A stretch of 64,000 bases of DNA from Telopea speciosissima. Lineage: Eukaryota; Streptophyta; Magnoliopsida; Proteales; Proteaceae. Positions 43,527 through 55,257 of the stretch are shown here, piece after piece; the first letter of the stretch is position 1; each line of letters starts with the position of its first letter. Made by a program: the position numbers and the translations under genes. Below the pieces are notes generated by a model. The model was not told the origin of the DNA. It ran no database searches and saw nothing but the letters and a program-made list of their open reading frames with translations. The DNA lies in assembly GCF_018873765.1 (NCBI RefSeq), contig NC_057925.1:11977568-12041567 (forward strand), read 5' to 3'.

Positions 43527-45417
43527 TCATTTTTCCAATAAAGGGGTCAACGTTCCCTCAAACTTCTCACATCCATTCTTATTATGGCCGACTACCCCAC
43601 ATTTACTACAGTGCATGATTCTATTCTTCTCAACTGCCTCAGACTTAATTTCTTCTTTTACTTTTGGGCCGTCCTGGCATACGACGAACTGGTGGTGGTA
43701 GGACATCATTTTTTTTATACTCCGTTTCAATAGATGGCAATATTGGATAAATAGTCTCAAAATAAGTTTGACGGTAAAATTCCTCACCGAAGAACTTCTG
43801 ATAATGATCATAAGAATTTTCACCAGCCGTATAAATTGCTATTAGTGCATGACTACAAGGCAACCCAACAATATGCCAAACCTGACATGAACATATCCGC
43901 CTTTGTAAATCCACCTTATATTGAACTCCTTCTGCTGTATATACTTCGTATAAATTGGCATTAGCAGGATATGCTTTATGGTTGCATGACTCAAATGATT
44001 GCTTCTCCATATATTCTGCAGCACTAGGAGTGAGATTACCTGTAAGCTGGAAGGACTTCATGTGATTATCATAGAATCTCGTCATTAATTTAAGACGTAT
44101 GTTCTCAAGCATTGGTATCAATCGAAGGAACCTAGCTTGATAGATCCAACTATTAAATGATTCAACAATGTTGGAAGTAATATGTCCATATGTCAGTCCA
44201 CGGAACTTGGATACAACCCAATTTTCAGGGTGATTTGACTTTATCCACTGGGCAGCAGCATGGTTTATTCCCTCTAACTTTGTCAATTCTTCATCAAAAG
44301 CTGATACAGTTAGTGACTTTGCAATCTTTCAAAATTGTGTCCCAATTGACTTACCATACTTCTTCTGTAAGTTCTGACATAAATGCCATGCACAGTTACC
44401 ATGAAATGCATTAGGGAAGTATGTTGCAACTGAATCAGATAACCTCTTCATACAATCGGAAATAATAGTGAGTAATTCCACCGCCATATGGTCTCTAACA
44501 GATTGCTCAAGAAAATTGAAGAACCACTCCCAGGTGTCCTTCGACTCATTCTCAACTATTGCTATGGCAAGAGGAAAAAAATTTTCATCCCCATATAAAG
44601 CTGTTGCACTCAATATTATGCCCTTGTATCTTCCCTGTGCATGTGTCCCATTAATAAATAACAAGGGCCTACATCCCCGATTGAACCCTTTGATGCAAGC
44701 TGCATATGATAGATAACACCTCTTAAAATATCGACGCTCATCACACAATACAACTGTTATACTGCCTGGATTGGCTAGCAAGGTTTGAGCCATGTAGTCT
44801 TCAATCATCGCATATGACTCCTCCCATGATCCGTGGATGACAGAAATACACTTTTCTTTAGCTCTCCAAGCAACCATATAATTTATATCAACTTTATACA
44901 TTTGCTTGATGAAAGAAACTATCATCTTTACCTTGTATTTAGGATGTTCTCGTAAATGAGGCATAACAACACTTGCAACGCATCTACTACCTGCTTGACG
45001 ATGAGTAGGATGAGCTAGCCATTGACATGTGTGGCAATCAGTTAGTGTCTTCACTTTGAACTCTTCACTTTGCTGGATTTTAGATGCATGTATACACCAT
45101 TTGCATCCAATAGCTGCACAACGTGCAGTAACACGTGTTTTGGCTGATTTGTCAAATTTCAACTCAAATCCAACATTAATAACTGCATCAATTAGAGCTT
45201 GTCGGGACACACGAAAGCTTTCAAACACTTGATCAACATGTATAGAAAAAGGGGCTCTATGTGGGTAAGTAGCAAGTCCTTCTTTGCTCCTCATATCATC
45301 TACACTGACAATATTTGTTGGTGCATGCTAAAAAATAGCATCATCTATTGAATCATTATCACTATAAAGATCAACAGCAGCTACTCCAGAAGTGTTTGAT
45401 GAATCCTCATCCCTAAT
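43527..45417 (-). pseudogene. MULE (MuDR-type) transposase, inactivated
   Basis: Read on the minus strand. It has an N-terminal Cys-rich DNA-binding region (CAAIGCKWCIHAS, then DCHTC, of the FLYWCH/WRKY-like type). The transposase core follows, with SYAACIKGFNRGCRPLL and TIISDCMKRL, then a SWIM zinc finger (CxC...CxH at 43893-43849) and a CCHC knuckle (CSKCGVVGHNKNGC). The canonical DGTH motif reads NGTH (codon 44652-44650), replacing the first catalytic Asp by Asn. In-frame stops occur at about 45327 and at 44331-44329 (TGA where the family has Trp), and a frameshift near 43650 separates the final knuckle. The gene belongs to the surrounding 36746-48032 element. Confidence 0.9.
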
Positions 45418-48400
45418 GAATTAAAAAGATTTTTAAAAAAAACACATATCTCTCTAATGGCTTATATATCTCTCAAGAACTACTTGGTAATAAGAGAAAT
45501 TAAAACTGCCTAAGGAGGATATCCTAACTTACCAAATGCTTTCAGTAGCCTCGGCAGAAGTCGATCGACGTTCTGTATGAAACATTGCCTTTTCCTACAT
45601 CAACAACAAAAAACAAGCACAAAACAAGTAATTCAATGATAAAATGATGTAATGATCTCAGCAAGGAATTTTTTTTTTAACAAAAAAAAAAAAAAAAAAA
45701 AAAAAACATAAAGTGAGTGAATGTATATATATTTTTCTATAGCAACCTACCGGTGCTTCCTTATTGGAATTCCAACGCTACAAATACAATTACATACAAG
45801 AAAAGGGGCCAAACATCAGGAAAAATCCAATCAAAAATATAATATCACATTACTAAAAGTTTTGTGTTCAGAACTCAATTATATTGGAAGCTAATGCCCA
45901 CTATTCAATAGTTGAAGCTTTACCTAAAGCTCTATCTATAGGTAAGTTCATCTTCACCGCTTTAGAACTGTAAAATGGGATTAGAAGTGAATAACAATCA
46001 AGGTACAATGGTAAAATTTAAAAGTTGACAAGTATATTCTAGAGGTAAAACAAGCAGCATATCAGAGACTGCAAAACCTGACCAACAATGGTTGAAGACC
46101 TATCTAGTTAATAACATCCAAGCTATCACAATCCTTTAATTACACCAAGACCAGTAAGAGATCTTTATTTTAACTAAAACTACTCATATGCTTAGTTATC
46201 CCCAAAACAAACCAAGAAAGGCATCTGTTTTTTGACAATGGCTAATTCACAAAGTACGCCCTTCATGTTGGAAAGAAGAGGAAAGTTAACATTCATTAAC
46301 AAATATTTTTTCCTCCACCTGTTTAATCACATCTCTTTTTAGATTTCTTAACCAACAGCCACAAGCTATGCAAAACAGATTTCCAGTCACAGCAAAGAAA
46401 GGCAAGGCCAATGCCAAAAGCTTTTTCCTAAAGCAGTATTGTAAACAGAAAAGTTGACTCTTTATGTGAAACAGCCCAAGCCACAGCCTTTTCCTTGTTC
46501 AGTTGACTACTACTAGGTTGGGTAGTCCAAACCATGGGAATTTAAAACAAAAACCAGGATATTCCACAGTAGTAGCAGGGCATAATTGGTTGTCATTCAA
46601 ATTACCTTACATATGGTAGTTATAAGGGGCTAAAAATTTATGTAGAGAGATCTAAAGAGTAGGAGAACAGGGGAATTGAAGATGATTTTTAGGGTAATTT
46701 TCCGAAGGCCCTAGTGCCAGTTAACTGTATGGGATCGATATAATTTTATGAATGCATCAGGAAAAGAGTTATGTTTCTCACTTCTCAGATTTGTCTTGCA
46801 GTTATTCTTTTTCTACTCAAATATCTGTCTTGCAGTGTGAAAATCGAGTGTTAATCTTTCTTTGGTTTAAATTCTTGCAGCTACTTGATTCATTTTACTG
46901 AACTTAGTTACAAATCGAAATACCTATTGCTAAAATTCTTGTAATTTGTCCTGTTTTGACATTTCAGTTGTCACGAGGTCTTTGTTATCTTGCCTGGGAA
47001 AGGACCAGGTGATAGGAACCCAATAGCAGAAATACGGAAAAATACCACTTCGATGATGGTGACATCCTAGAAACAGAGAGACAAAGAAGAGATTCGATTA
47101 ATGTTTTTGCATATCCCTTGCAATACCTCCCCCAATAACATTTATAGACTAGACTATGTACTACCCATTATCCCTAAGACCAATCTTACCCTATCATATC
47201 CCAACAACCCTGGCCCACTTCTAAGTGAAATATTCCTACCCAACTATTTCCTAACAAACTATTCTCCCACTAACTACAACGATCATAACACCAGGCTTTT
47301 GATCCGTTGGCCCTACCAGTGGGTAAACAAGACGAAGGAATGTATGCTGAGGTTCATTCTTAGAAAATAAACCTTTCACCCATGAATACAACCTTGAATT
47401 AGTGAAAGGCAAGCAAACAAACAAGTAAATCGACCTAAAAGTCTCTAAGTTTGAATTATAAACCATTATTTTTTCTCATTCTCAAGGTCACAAGTAGTTC
47501 TTCAGCGAAAATCAGAGACAATCTGAGGAGACTTTAAGCCCACAAATTATGAAGGAATACCAATCTTTGTTGATGCATCTCACTAACATGGTTCAACAAG
47601 AAGAAACCAAGAAGAAACCAAGATATCTATAAATACAGTTCTTACCAATCAAGAAATGGAAGAACCAGATTTTTCACTTAGCCTTGGAAGGAATTCGAGT
47701 GAGATGAACAGAGGCTTGTCCCTTCTATCACGGTCAGCAGGTTTGGTTTTAGACCTCTAAGCTCTCCAATGACGGAAAGGAAGGAAGGAGATGAACAGAG
47801 AGAGAGAGAGAGGGAGAGGGAAAGTCGGTTTTTGTTAACCGGTTGTTCCTTTCATTGATAATTAGATTAGCAGGTTACCAGGTAAAAAGGAAGGACAATC
47901 TAGGTATTTAAAAACATGAGGATAGAAGGAGATGTAAAAGATTAAAAACAGGATAGTTTCTGAAAAGAAGTTTAAGGTAGGGTAGTTTTAATAAATATAG
48001 GCTAAGCGTAGGATAGTGATAGTAATTGTCCCACAGAAGAACTGTTCATCAAGATATTTACCAAATGCAACCTAAGACTATCCAACGAGACTCCCCATGT
48101 ATTGGGGGTTTTAGTTGTGTCCATCACACCACATCTTCGGAAATTAAACTGTACATTATTTTATGATGTTTTTAGACTCGCATGAAATAAATATGGAAAA
48201 CAAACTGTACATCATGGGGTACTTTTTATGCAAAACATTATTAATTGTGTTTTTCTTATTGATATCTGTAGTCTGTAGACATGTAAAACCTTTTGGAGCG
48301 AGGGTAAGAAAAGAGCGGAAGTGATTCGAGAGGGAAGAGTATATATGCACGGATGGGGGTCGAGAGTTGCAGGGGAGGGAGGGTTCGGGTTGCAGTCAGA

Positions 48401-48475
48401 GAGTGTCCGGAATGGATTGCACTACCGGTGATAAGTAATCGTATGAGAGAAGAGAAAGGATCATTAGAGAAATTT

Positions 48476-48660
48476 GGATCCTGTACTGCCGAGCTGCCCG
48501 TACTGCATCCTACTGCACAGACATAGTAAGGCACGCAATGATCGACTTACACCTACCTGAGCGCCTTGCCGGAGGGGGCTTAAGGTGATCATTTCACACC
48601 CTACTATGTCTGTGCAATAGGAAAATTGGAGCAGCTCGAAAGTAGAGGATCCGGATCCTC
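48476..48660. repeat. Hairpin (MITE-like) element
   Basis: GGATCCTGTACT...GAGCTGC and CTGCACAGACATAGTA at the left are inverted as TACTATGTCTGTGCA and GCAGCTC...GGATCC at the right. The arms are roughly 70 bp with a short loop. Confidence 0.6.
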
Positions 48661-49848
48661 GTTAGAGTCGGAGTTTAGAGCAAACGTTGGAAGAAAGATA
48701 GCGTGACTTAAGGAAGGATAGGTAATAGAGTAAAAAATATATATCCTCAGCCCTTTTGAGTAATTGAAATGTCAACTTTTAGGGGGTAAAAAAGTGAAGA
48801 TAAATTAAGTCATTCCACCTGTATACGAAAAAAACGTGTGACAATGACAGGTCTATGCAACTCAAAGACAGATGAGGGCATAAAAGTAATATCAAGTGTT
48901 AATGATACCTCTGATTAATGAATTTGTAAATTTCACATGGGGATCATGGTTTGAGGTATCGGTATTGTATCACCCGTATCGTGTTATACATAACAGTTTA
49001 CAAGTGATCGATCCTAATATCATGTCGATACCATATCAGTGATATGATACGGACAAGGGGTAAAATGGTCAGAAAACCCCTTTTTAAAGGAGAACAAGGG
49101 ATATATTTGTTCGATCCATGCCAATACCGACTTGATACCATATCGATTTTCACGTATTAATTGTCATATCTGACCGTATAATTCAATTACCCGATTCTTA
49201 CCGTATTCTATGAGGCAACTTAATTCCATATGCAACTCTTAAGAGTACTCGTTTTAATACATATTTATGTTTTTTATTTAATTAAATAAAATAAAAAACC
49301 TAAAACCTAAAACCTAAAACCCAAAAAACGGATACTCACCGTGAGAAAACCCCCAAGATTCGTTCTATTGCACCAGAAAAACATAAAAAAACCACAAGAA
49401 GATTCGTTCTATGCTTCTGGCAAACCATCACTCTCAAGCACTCTGATTCTAGTTCATATCCATTAACTCTCTCTCTCTCTCTCTCTCTCTTTGTGTTGAT
49501 AAGATTTATATAGAACTTGAATTCTTCACAAACTTGGATTTATTTATGTGTTAATTGTTTTCGATTCATGCCTTCATGGTGCGGGGTAATTCCTTTATTC
49601 TTTTTCTTCTTTTATTATTATTTTTTTTCCTTTGGCTTTGTTGCTTGTGAAAAAACTCCCAATAAGCTACTTGATTATAAATGGTTGGGTAGATCCAGCT
49701 AGACTTGCAAAACCTGATATACTTGATTGAATCTACTTTCCTAAATTGCTTACTGCAAATCATTTCCTTTCCCTGCAAATTTTCATAATTTAACCACATT
49801 ATACCTCCTCGGACTAAGTTTTCTCAATTAAAACGTAATTCATCGTAT

Positions 49849-50075
49849 TTAACCTACCGTAAGTTCGTAATTACTACCAACCCCTTGACATCTACCAGAA
49901 AAGGCCAAGGTTTCTCGGACGTTTCTCCTATATGAACCATCATGTTGACTAACGTAATTCTCGCTGCCGTAATCGTTCGCTGCTGCCCTCCGTGGGACAA
50001 ACTCATCCATTCCATCACCGTTGTAAGTTACTCTCCCTGAAAACTGGGAGGAAAAAAATGGTAGTCTACATATGA
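49849..50075 (-). other. Unassigned exon-like frame
   Basis: The minus-strand frame from about 50058 to 49849 encodes about 65 residues rich in polar and charged amino acids (RVTYNGDGMDEFVPRRAAA, then NVRETLAFSGRCQGVG). It is preceded by a good acceptor (TTTTTTCCTCCCAG) and followed by AG|GTTAAAT, which could be a donor. Composition is protein-like rather than repeat-like. I do not recognise the family; it may be an orphan exon or a captured gene fragment. Confidence 0.3.
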
Positions 50076-51032
50076 TGTTTTGCAAAGAACTACATATGAA
50101 CAACTAGAGTCAACCAAGAAATCGCAATTACTTTTAAGTTTTGGACAAAATTTTCCTGCGAAAGCTAACAACAATATGGTCAAACCAGGGATCCGACCAG
50201 AGCCTGGGGGGCCCTAAAAGCAATGTCATTATGCAAAAACAGGTCAAACAATGACTATATAGATTAGGCCCAGAGTCTTGACTAGTTGAATAAGACCATA
50301 ACCAATTCTACTCCAACTTTTTGTATGAGAAGATTAGAATTTAATTGTAAAACCAAAAAAATCAGTTTACTTTTTTATTTTTATTAGGATAAACCTGTGT
50401 TTTTGTTCTCGTATTATTTCAGAGTAATTATATTAATATACGTATTAAATACATATCAATTAATTGCCGTATATGTTTTATTACGCTGAATTTTTGAAAA
50501 CAAACTATTATCATGTAATCCACTTAATTATCGTACATATCCATTTCCGTATTATTACCATACCCGAAGTTACTAACTATGCATGGGACTACTAAGGTTA
50601 ATATGGCAGATTTTAGATTCAATTCAAAAAAATTATTTATGCATAAAAGCCAATCACGTAGCTGACTTTATGACATTTCCTACTATCTTCTCGACTTTGT
50701 GAACAAGAGGGCAAAAGTGCATTCATTACCCTTCCCCAAAAAACCAAGAAGAAAACCTCTTCCATGACCACGAGGGGCCGAGTAGTTAATTGGGTGCCTA
50801 AGGGCTTAGGAACGAGTTTTTATTTTTCCCTTCTTTTCATGTCTATTTTTTTTTTCTCATCTGTTTTCCTTTGGGACGAACAATAACAGGATGAATGTTT
50901 AGGAAATAGAGATTTCATAAAGTGACCATTTTAGGTATTTAGGATCGATCATTAGTAAGGGATGTGATATAGAAAATGATGTCTCCTAGAAGATTAAATT
51001 AGGATGGATGAAGTGGAGATGTGCATCTAGAG

Positions 51033-51290
51033 TAGCGATGTAAATGAATAGCCAAAATCCATTTCCGTATTCGTTTAGCACTATCCGAATCCATCCGAAA
51101 GCTAAACGGATACGAATACGGATAGGCTATAGCTATCCGAAAAGCTATATTTACATGTAAACGGATAAAAGATTCAATCCGTATCCGTGTTCGTATCCGT
51201 TTAGCACTATCTGAATCCGTTCGAAAGCTAATTGGATGCGGATGCGGATATAGCACTATCCGAGCTGAAATCGATCTATTTACATCCCTA
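51033..51290. mobile_element. hAT-type MITE, copy G (258 bp)
   Basis: The ends TAGCGATGTAAAT and TTTACATCCCTA are flanked by ATCTAGAG (51025-51032) and GTCTAGAG (51291-51298), seven of eight matching. Same orientation as copy D. Confidence 0.82.
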
Positions 51291-51299
51291 GTCTAGAGT

Positions 51300-51905
51300 A
51301 TGATGTGATCGACGAAGCCCTTTAAAGCTTAAAGAAAAATTTTATAGGACAGTCATAAGACCGGCTATGATGTATGGCGCAGAGTGTTGATTGGATAGTT
51401 AAGAAGTGTCATCATATAGGTAAGCTAAGCATAGTGGAGATGGGGATGTTGAGATGGATGCATAACAAAACTAAGAAGGATAAAGTAAGGAATGACCATA
51501 TTAGAGCTGGTTTGGGAGTAGTCCCGATTCAAGATAAGCTACAAGAAAATCATCTAAGGTAGCATAACCATGTTTAACGGAGGCCTTTTAACACCCTAAT
51601 TCGGAGGAGTGCCTTGATTTAGAGTGAAAGTACTCAAAGAGCAAGTGACAGGCCTAAAATGATCCTAGGAGAAATGGTGAGGAAAGACATGCATATAGTT
51701 TAGGTATTGTCCCTAATATGACGTCGAATAGAGCTGATTGGAGGGCAAAGATTTGTGTGTAATTGACCCCAATTAATTTGTATATGACTGATTTTGTAGT
51801 TATTGCATTTCCTTTTCTTTTCTTTTTTTCGGATTTTCACAAGGATCCGTGTAACCGACTCCATTTAGTTGGAATACGGCTGAGTTTGTTGTTGTTGTTT
51901 TCATG
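51300..51905 (+). mobile_element. 3' end of an RTE-type LINE
   Basis: A degenerate frame resembles the C-terminal part of the plant RTE reverse transcriptase (KLKEKFYRTVIRPAMMYGAE, then MLRWMHNKTKKDKVRN and IRAGLGVVPIQDKL), with several stops. It is followed by CCATTTAGTTGGAATACGGC and a (GTT)n tail at 51888-51899, the characteristic 3' end of plant RTE LINEs and the SINEs that use their machinery. The 5' part is missing, as usual for LINE insertions. Confidence 0.82.
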
Positions 51906-52774
51906 TTCTTTTTATCAGAAAATTGTGGGCAATGCAGTTGTTCAGAAATCGATTGTAGCCGACTCCATTTCTAGCCTTTTAGTTGATTCTAGGATTTTTG
52001 GGACTGGATCATTAATCTTTCATATTTGAGTGCTGATTCTAGAGTTTTTAAGACTGATTTCAGCCAAAACTGATTAGAATTAGCGAGGACAAATTCAATC
52101 TCTGATTTCAAATTTAATTAAAATCCATATTGGAATCGGTGGAGACTCTAAATTGTCCTTAACCAATCCTGATGAGTCGAATCGGAATTGATCATGATCG
52201 AATCTAGCTGTACTCATCTGATGAAGATCATAATCAACTAGGATTGATTCGGTCTCCAATTCCAAGTTTAAAATCCCTATCGAAATTTGCAAGGACTCAA
52301 ATCGGAATCGACTGTGATTGATCCCGATTTTAATCACTCTAACACGAGTAATTCAAGGGTTTTTAGGACTGAATTGCTGAGTTTTCAAATTTAGGGGTCA
52401 AGATTCGTTGAGACCAATTTGGATCAAATCCAATCTAGAATCCAGAGACCGTTTTGAAATATGTGATTCCAAGTTTAAATTCCATTAGTTTGACAGCCTG
52501 TTTCTGAGATAAAGACAATAGTGTTAGTCTTTATAGAAGCATTTAATGCCTTTTAGAAACTTACCAGGATTGATTCCTACTGTATTGTAGAATGGTCCCA
52601 CACTCCCACGTGGTACAATCAATTCACTTTTCAAGACTTTAACTTTTGCAACAAAAAACAGAGAGAGAGTTGTGAAAGAGATAAACTTTATTGACAGGAA
52701 CCCGACACATGGATAGATACGGATCAGGATCATTTTCGGAGAGCCCAGTGCCTTGCCTGCGTCTAGGGAGCATC

Positions 52775-53065
52775 TAGGGATGTAAATGGATAATCGAAAT
52801 TGAATTCGAATTCGCATCCGTATTCGTTTAGGGGCATCCGTATTTGTTTAGAGATATCCGGAAAATAATCCGAATACTTCGATTAAAATTCGTCGAAAAA
52901 ATCCGAATACTTAATAATAAAAATTAAGTAAATAATAATTTTAGGGTTTTTGAAGATTAAACAAGTTCTGAATATGATGAAAGAGAATCATGATCAAGAG
53001 ATATGGATTGAGAGAGAATTATATCCGCAGGGAAGGAACCGGGTTCAGGCAGATATATAAACGGA
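52775..53065. mobile_element. hAT-type MITE fragment, copy H
   Basis: Starts TAGGGATGTAAATGG with GAATTCGCATCCG motifs. The following 260 bp correspond, in reverse orientation, to the right half of copy C (10740-11003), including the CTTCAAAAACCCT-type segment. The far terminus was not found. Confidence 0.6.
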
Positions 53066-53069
53066 TGGT

Positions 53070-53208
53070 CAACTGCTGACAGTGCCTTAGGCATGTTGAA
53101 CTCCTTGGAGAAGTGAGTTGTATGACACATATCTTGGTTTATGCCTAAGACCGTGTTCGGCATAATTCAACTGCTGGCAGTGCCTTAGGCGTGTTGAACT
53201 TCTTGAAG
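53070..53208. repeat. Direct repeat of about 42 bp
   Basis: CAACTGCTG(A/G)CAGTGCCTTAGGC(A/G)TGTTGAACT occurs at 53070 and 53167, separated by about 55 bp, just downstream of the BAHD pseudogene. Confidence 0.7.
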
Positions 53209-53420
53209 AAGAGCTAACGTGTCATTAATAGTGCGTGCCTTCCTAGTCAACAAAGCTGTTTTGCTTCCTTGGAACAAAAGAGAAACTTACATGAAACAAA
53301 CTAAACCGAAGATGAGATCCCAACTTCCAGTCAGTATTAGGTGTCTCGAAATCTATAAAAGAGAGAAGAAAAGTAATCCATTCGGAATTTAGGTAAAGCC
53401 ACCCCAACTTCTAGGCTTCC

Positions 53421-54776
53421 TTAACCATCTTTGCAGTCATAAAGGGAAATACTTGTGTCACCAAGTGTGAGTGATTCATACTTCTTTGGCCTTCCCCACC
53501 CAAAATCTGTATCATATATTCTATACTTAGGTGACCCTCCAACTGCCAAAAATCCCTTATCCACTACTGCACTCGTATCAGAAAACAAGTATTCTACCCC
53601 TTTCAACATTCCATCATCCAATCTCTTCTTTATTGCCTTTGTGATTGCTTCTGCTGCTATGCTGATCCCTTCTTCTCCCATTAACTCACTCCTTTTCACT
53701 CTTGCAAAACAAACTGTCATGCAATTTCCAAAATATGTTTCTGGAACTGGAGGATCCAGCCGATCCCTGATGCGGCAGTCCATAGCAATGGCGAAGATCT
53801 CCTCCATATCTTGACTCTTAGAAGCAGCACCATCTATCGATCTTGATTTAATCGAGCAATCTCAGGTATGGGCACAAATTACAGAGTATGTTGATAGATG
53901 CAACATTGGGGTGATTGATTGAGCCAAGATGATCAATTGTCTCAGTCTGTCAACATCATTTTGGTTAACAACAAATGTTGCTTGGACTATAATATTATCG
54001 TTGTCTGAAACCTTAGAGATTCTCTGTTTAATGGTTTCTCTGTATTTTTTAATCTAATTCAAGTAAATCATCTTGAGCACCTTCTGGTCATTTATAACAT
54101 TCCTGTCATAGAATGGAAGAGAATCTGGTGACAAAGAAGCAGCAACTCCTGATGATGATGATGATGATCTAGAAATTGATGCCCATGATTTCATGAAGTG
54201 GACAAGGGTCCTACCATCAAGGACTACATGACTAGCAGTTACTCCCATGCAAATTCCAGAGTATGGAAACAGAGTTACTTGCAAAGCTAATAGTTGATCT
54301 GAGAAATTAAGATGATCTACAATGGATGATTGGATAAGATTAGGGACAAGAAAATGGAATTGATTAACATCTCTTGCTTGGTTGCCTGAAAGATAGTGGA
54401 ATAAATCACTATCTGATTCTGCTAAGGTTAAGGAAACTGAGTCTCCATCAACATAACATAACTCAGGCTAAGATAATTCTTGAGACCAAACTAGATGCTC
54501 AAAAAGTGGATAGAAGTGTTGGAGTGTGAGGGAAAGTGATTGTTTAAGGTTGGGAAATAAGGTATTTTTGAAGTGCTGGATAGAGTAAGAATATTCATAA
54601 AAGAAAAGGACCTTCACAAGGGGATAGGGTGGTAACCAGAAAATGTCAAAGAAGGTGAGGGGAAGGCTCTTGTTTCCAACAGATCCAGGTGGTGGAGAGA
54701 TATTGCAGTGCTCCATTACCTTCACTGGATTAGTATGATCAGCCATGTCTGCTGAAGCACTGTGTACACTCTGCAT
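53421..54776 (-). pseudogene. BAHD acyltransferase (anthocyanin/malonyl-type), three nonsense codons
   Basis: One continuous minus-strand frame of 451 codons, the usual BAHD length, and intronless like many family members. BAHD enzymes transfer acyl groups from CoA to alcohols or sugars in the cytosol. The catalytic HXXXD is present as HVVLD (54230-54216) and the structural DFGWG at about 53507-53493; YFGNC and EHCNISPPPGSV fit the flavonoid-glycoside acyltransferase clade. Three in-frame stops interrupt it: TAG at 54470, TAG at 54056 and TGA at about 53863 (where the family has Trp in a CAYTW-like motif). No frameshift was found, so inactivation is recent or the stops arose by C-to-T/G-to-A change. 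A TATA-like site abuts the first ATG, so Met11 (54746) is the likelier original start. Confidence 0.88.
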
Positions 54777-54784
54777 TTTTTATA
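54777..54784 (-). promoter_or_regulatory. TATA-like site abutting the BAHD first ATG
   Basis: TATAAAAA on the minus strand is immediately followed by the ATG at 54776. If used, transcription would start about 25 bp downstream, inside the frame and just before Met11. Confidence 0.45.
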
Positions 54785-55257
54785 TGGTCTATCAATCTGA
54801 TACCTGAAACAAACAGGAAACATTGACAAAAAAAAAAACTTATTGTTAGATTGATCTTTTGCAAAGAAAGTAAAGTATCATTTTGGGATTTCATTCCAAT
54901 TCATTAAAATATTAAATTATAGGGGGGGGGAGAAAGTTCTCTGTCTGGGAGTGTGGCCTATGCCAGTACTCTCATGAGTCTATCTCTCTCCTCCCCATGT
55001 GAAAAGACACCTCAGCCCCCTTGTTTTGAGGAGGAGAGAGATAGACAAATGGGAATACTGGCGTAGGCCACACTCCCGGACATAAAACTACTTCCCTAAA
55101 TTATAATAGAAACATAAAGAAGAAGGAAATAAATGAGTCATGGAATAAGAAAGGAAACAACTACTGAGAAGAAGGGAACATGAAGATGGGAAAGGAAACA
55201 TAAGAAGTATTGTAGAAGGAGATTTTGAAGAAGACAAAAACATAAAGAAACCATAAA
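54785..55257. other. 5' flank of the BAHD pseudogene with a hairpin element
   Basis: AT-rich promoter-side sequence followed by the inverted repeat at 54940-55090 and an A/G-rich stretch. No gene seen. Confidence 0.45.
54940..55090. repeat. Hairpin (MITE-like) element
   Basis: The left arm (GTCTGGGAGTGTGGCCTATG, with CTATCTCTCTCCTCC) is the reverse complement of the right arm (GGAGAGAGATAGAC, with GTAGGCCACACTCCCGGAC). A single arm of the same family lies at 1766-1803. Confidence 0.65.

Larger units (their letters stand above)
36746..48032. mobile_element. Large MULE (11.3 kb) carrying a transposase gene and nested retroelements
   Basis: Inverted termini of roughly 200 bp: GGGGCAATTACTATCACTATCC at 36746 is complemented by the sequence ending AGTAATTGTCCC at 48032. 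A perfect 9-bp duplication ACAGAAGAA flanks it (36737-36745 and 48033-48041). Removing the Copia insertion (38377-43084 plus one duplication) leaves about 6.6 kb, a normal size for an autonomous MULE, with its transposase on the minus strand at 43527-45417. The regions 36991-38376 and 45418-47827 have no further recognisable coding sequence. Confidence 0.9.
48042..51032. other. Gene-poor stretch downstream of the large MULE
   Basis: Contains a hairpin element (48476-48660), GATACCGTATCG-type repeat sequence near 48950-49200, a (CT)n run near 49468-49490 and one unassigned exon-like frame at 49849-50103. No recognised gene. Confidence 0.45.
51906..53420. other. Gene-free stretch
   Basis: Repeat-like GATTCGGAATC sequence at 52020-52380, a hAT-type element fragment at 52775 onward, and a direct repeat at 53070-53208 (AACTGCTG(A/G)CAGTGCCTTAG). 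No gene. Confidence 0.45.
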
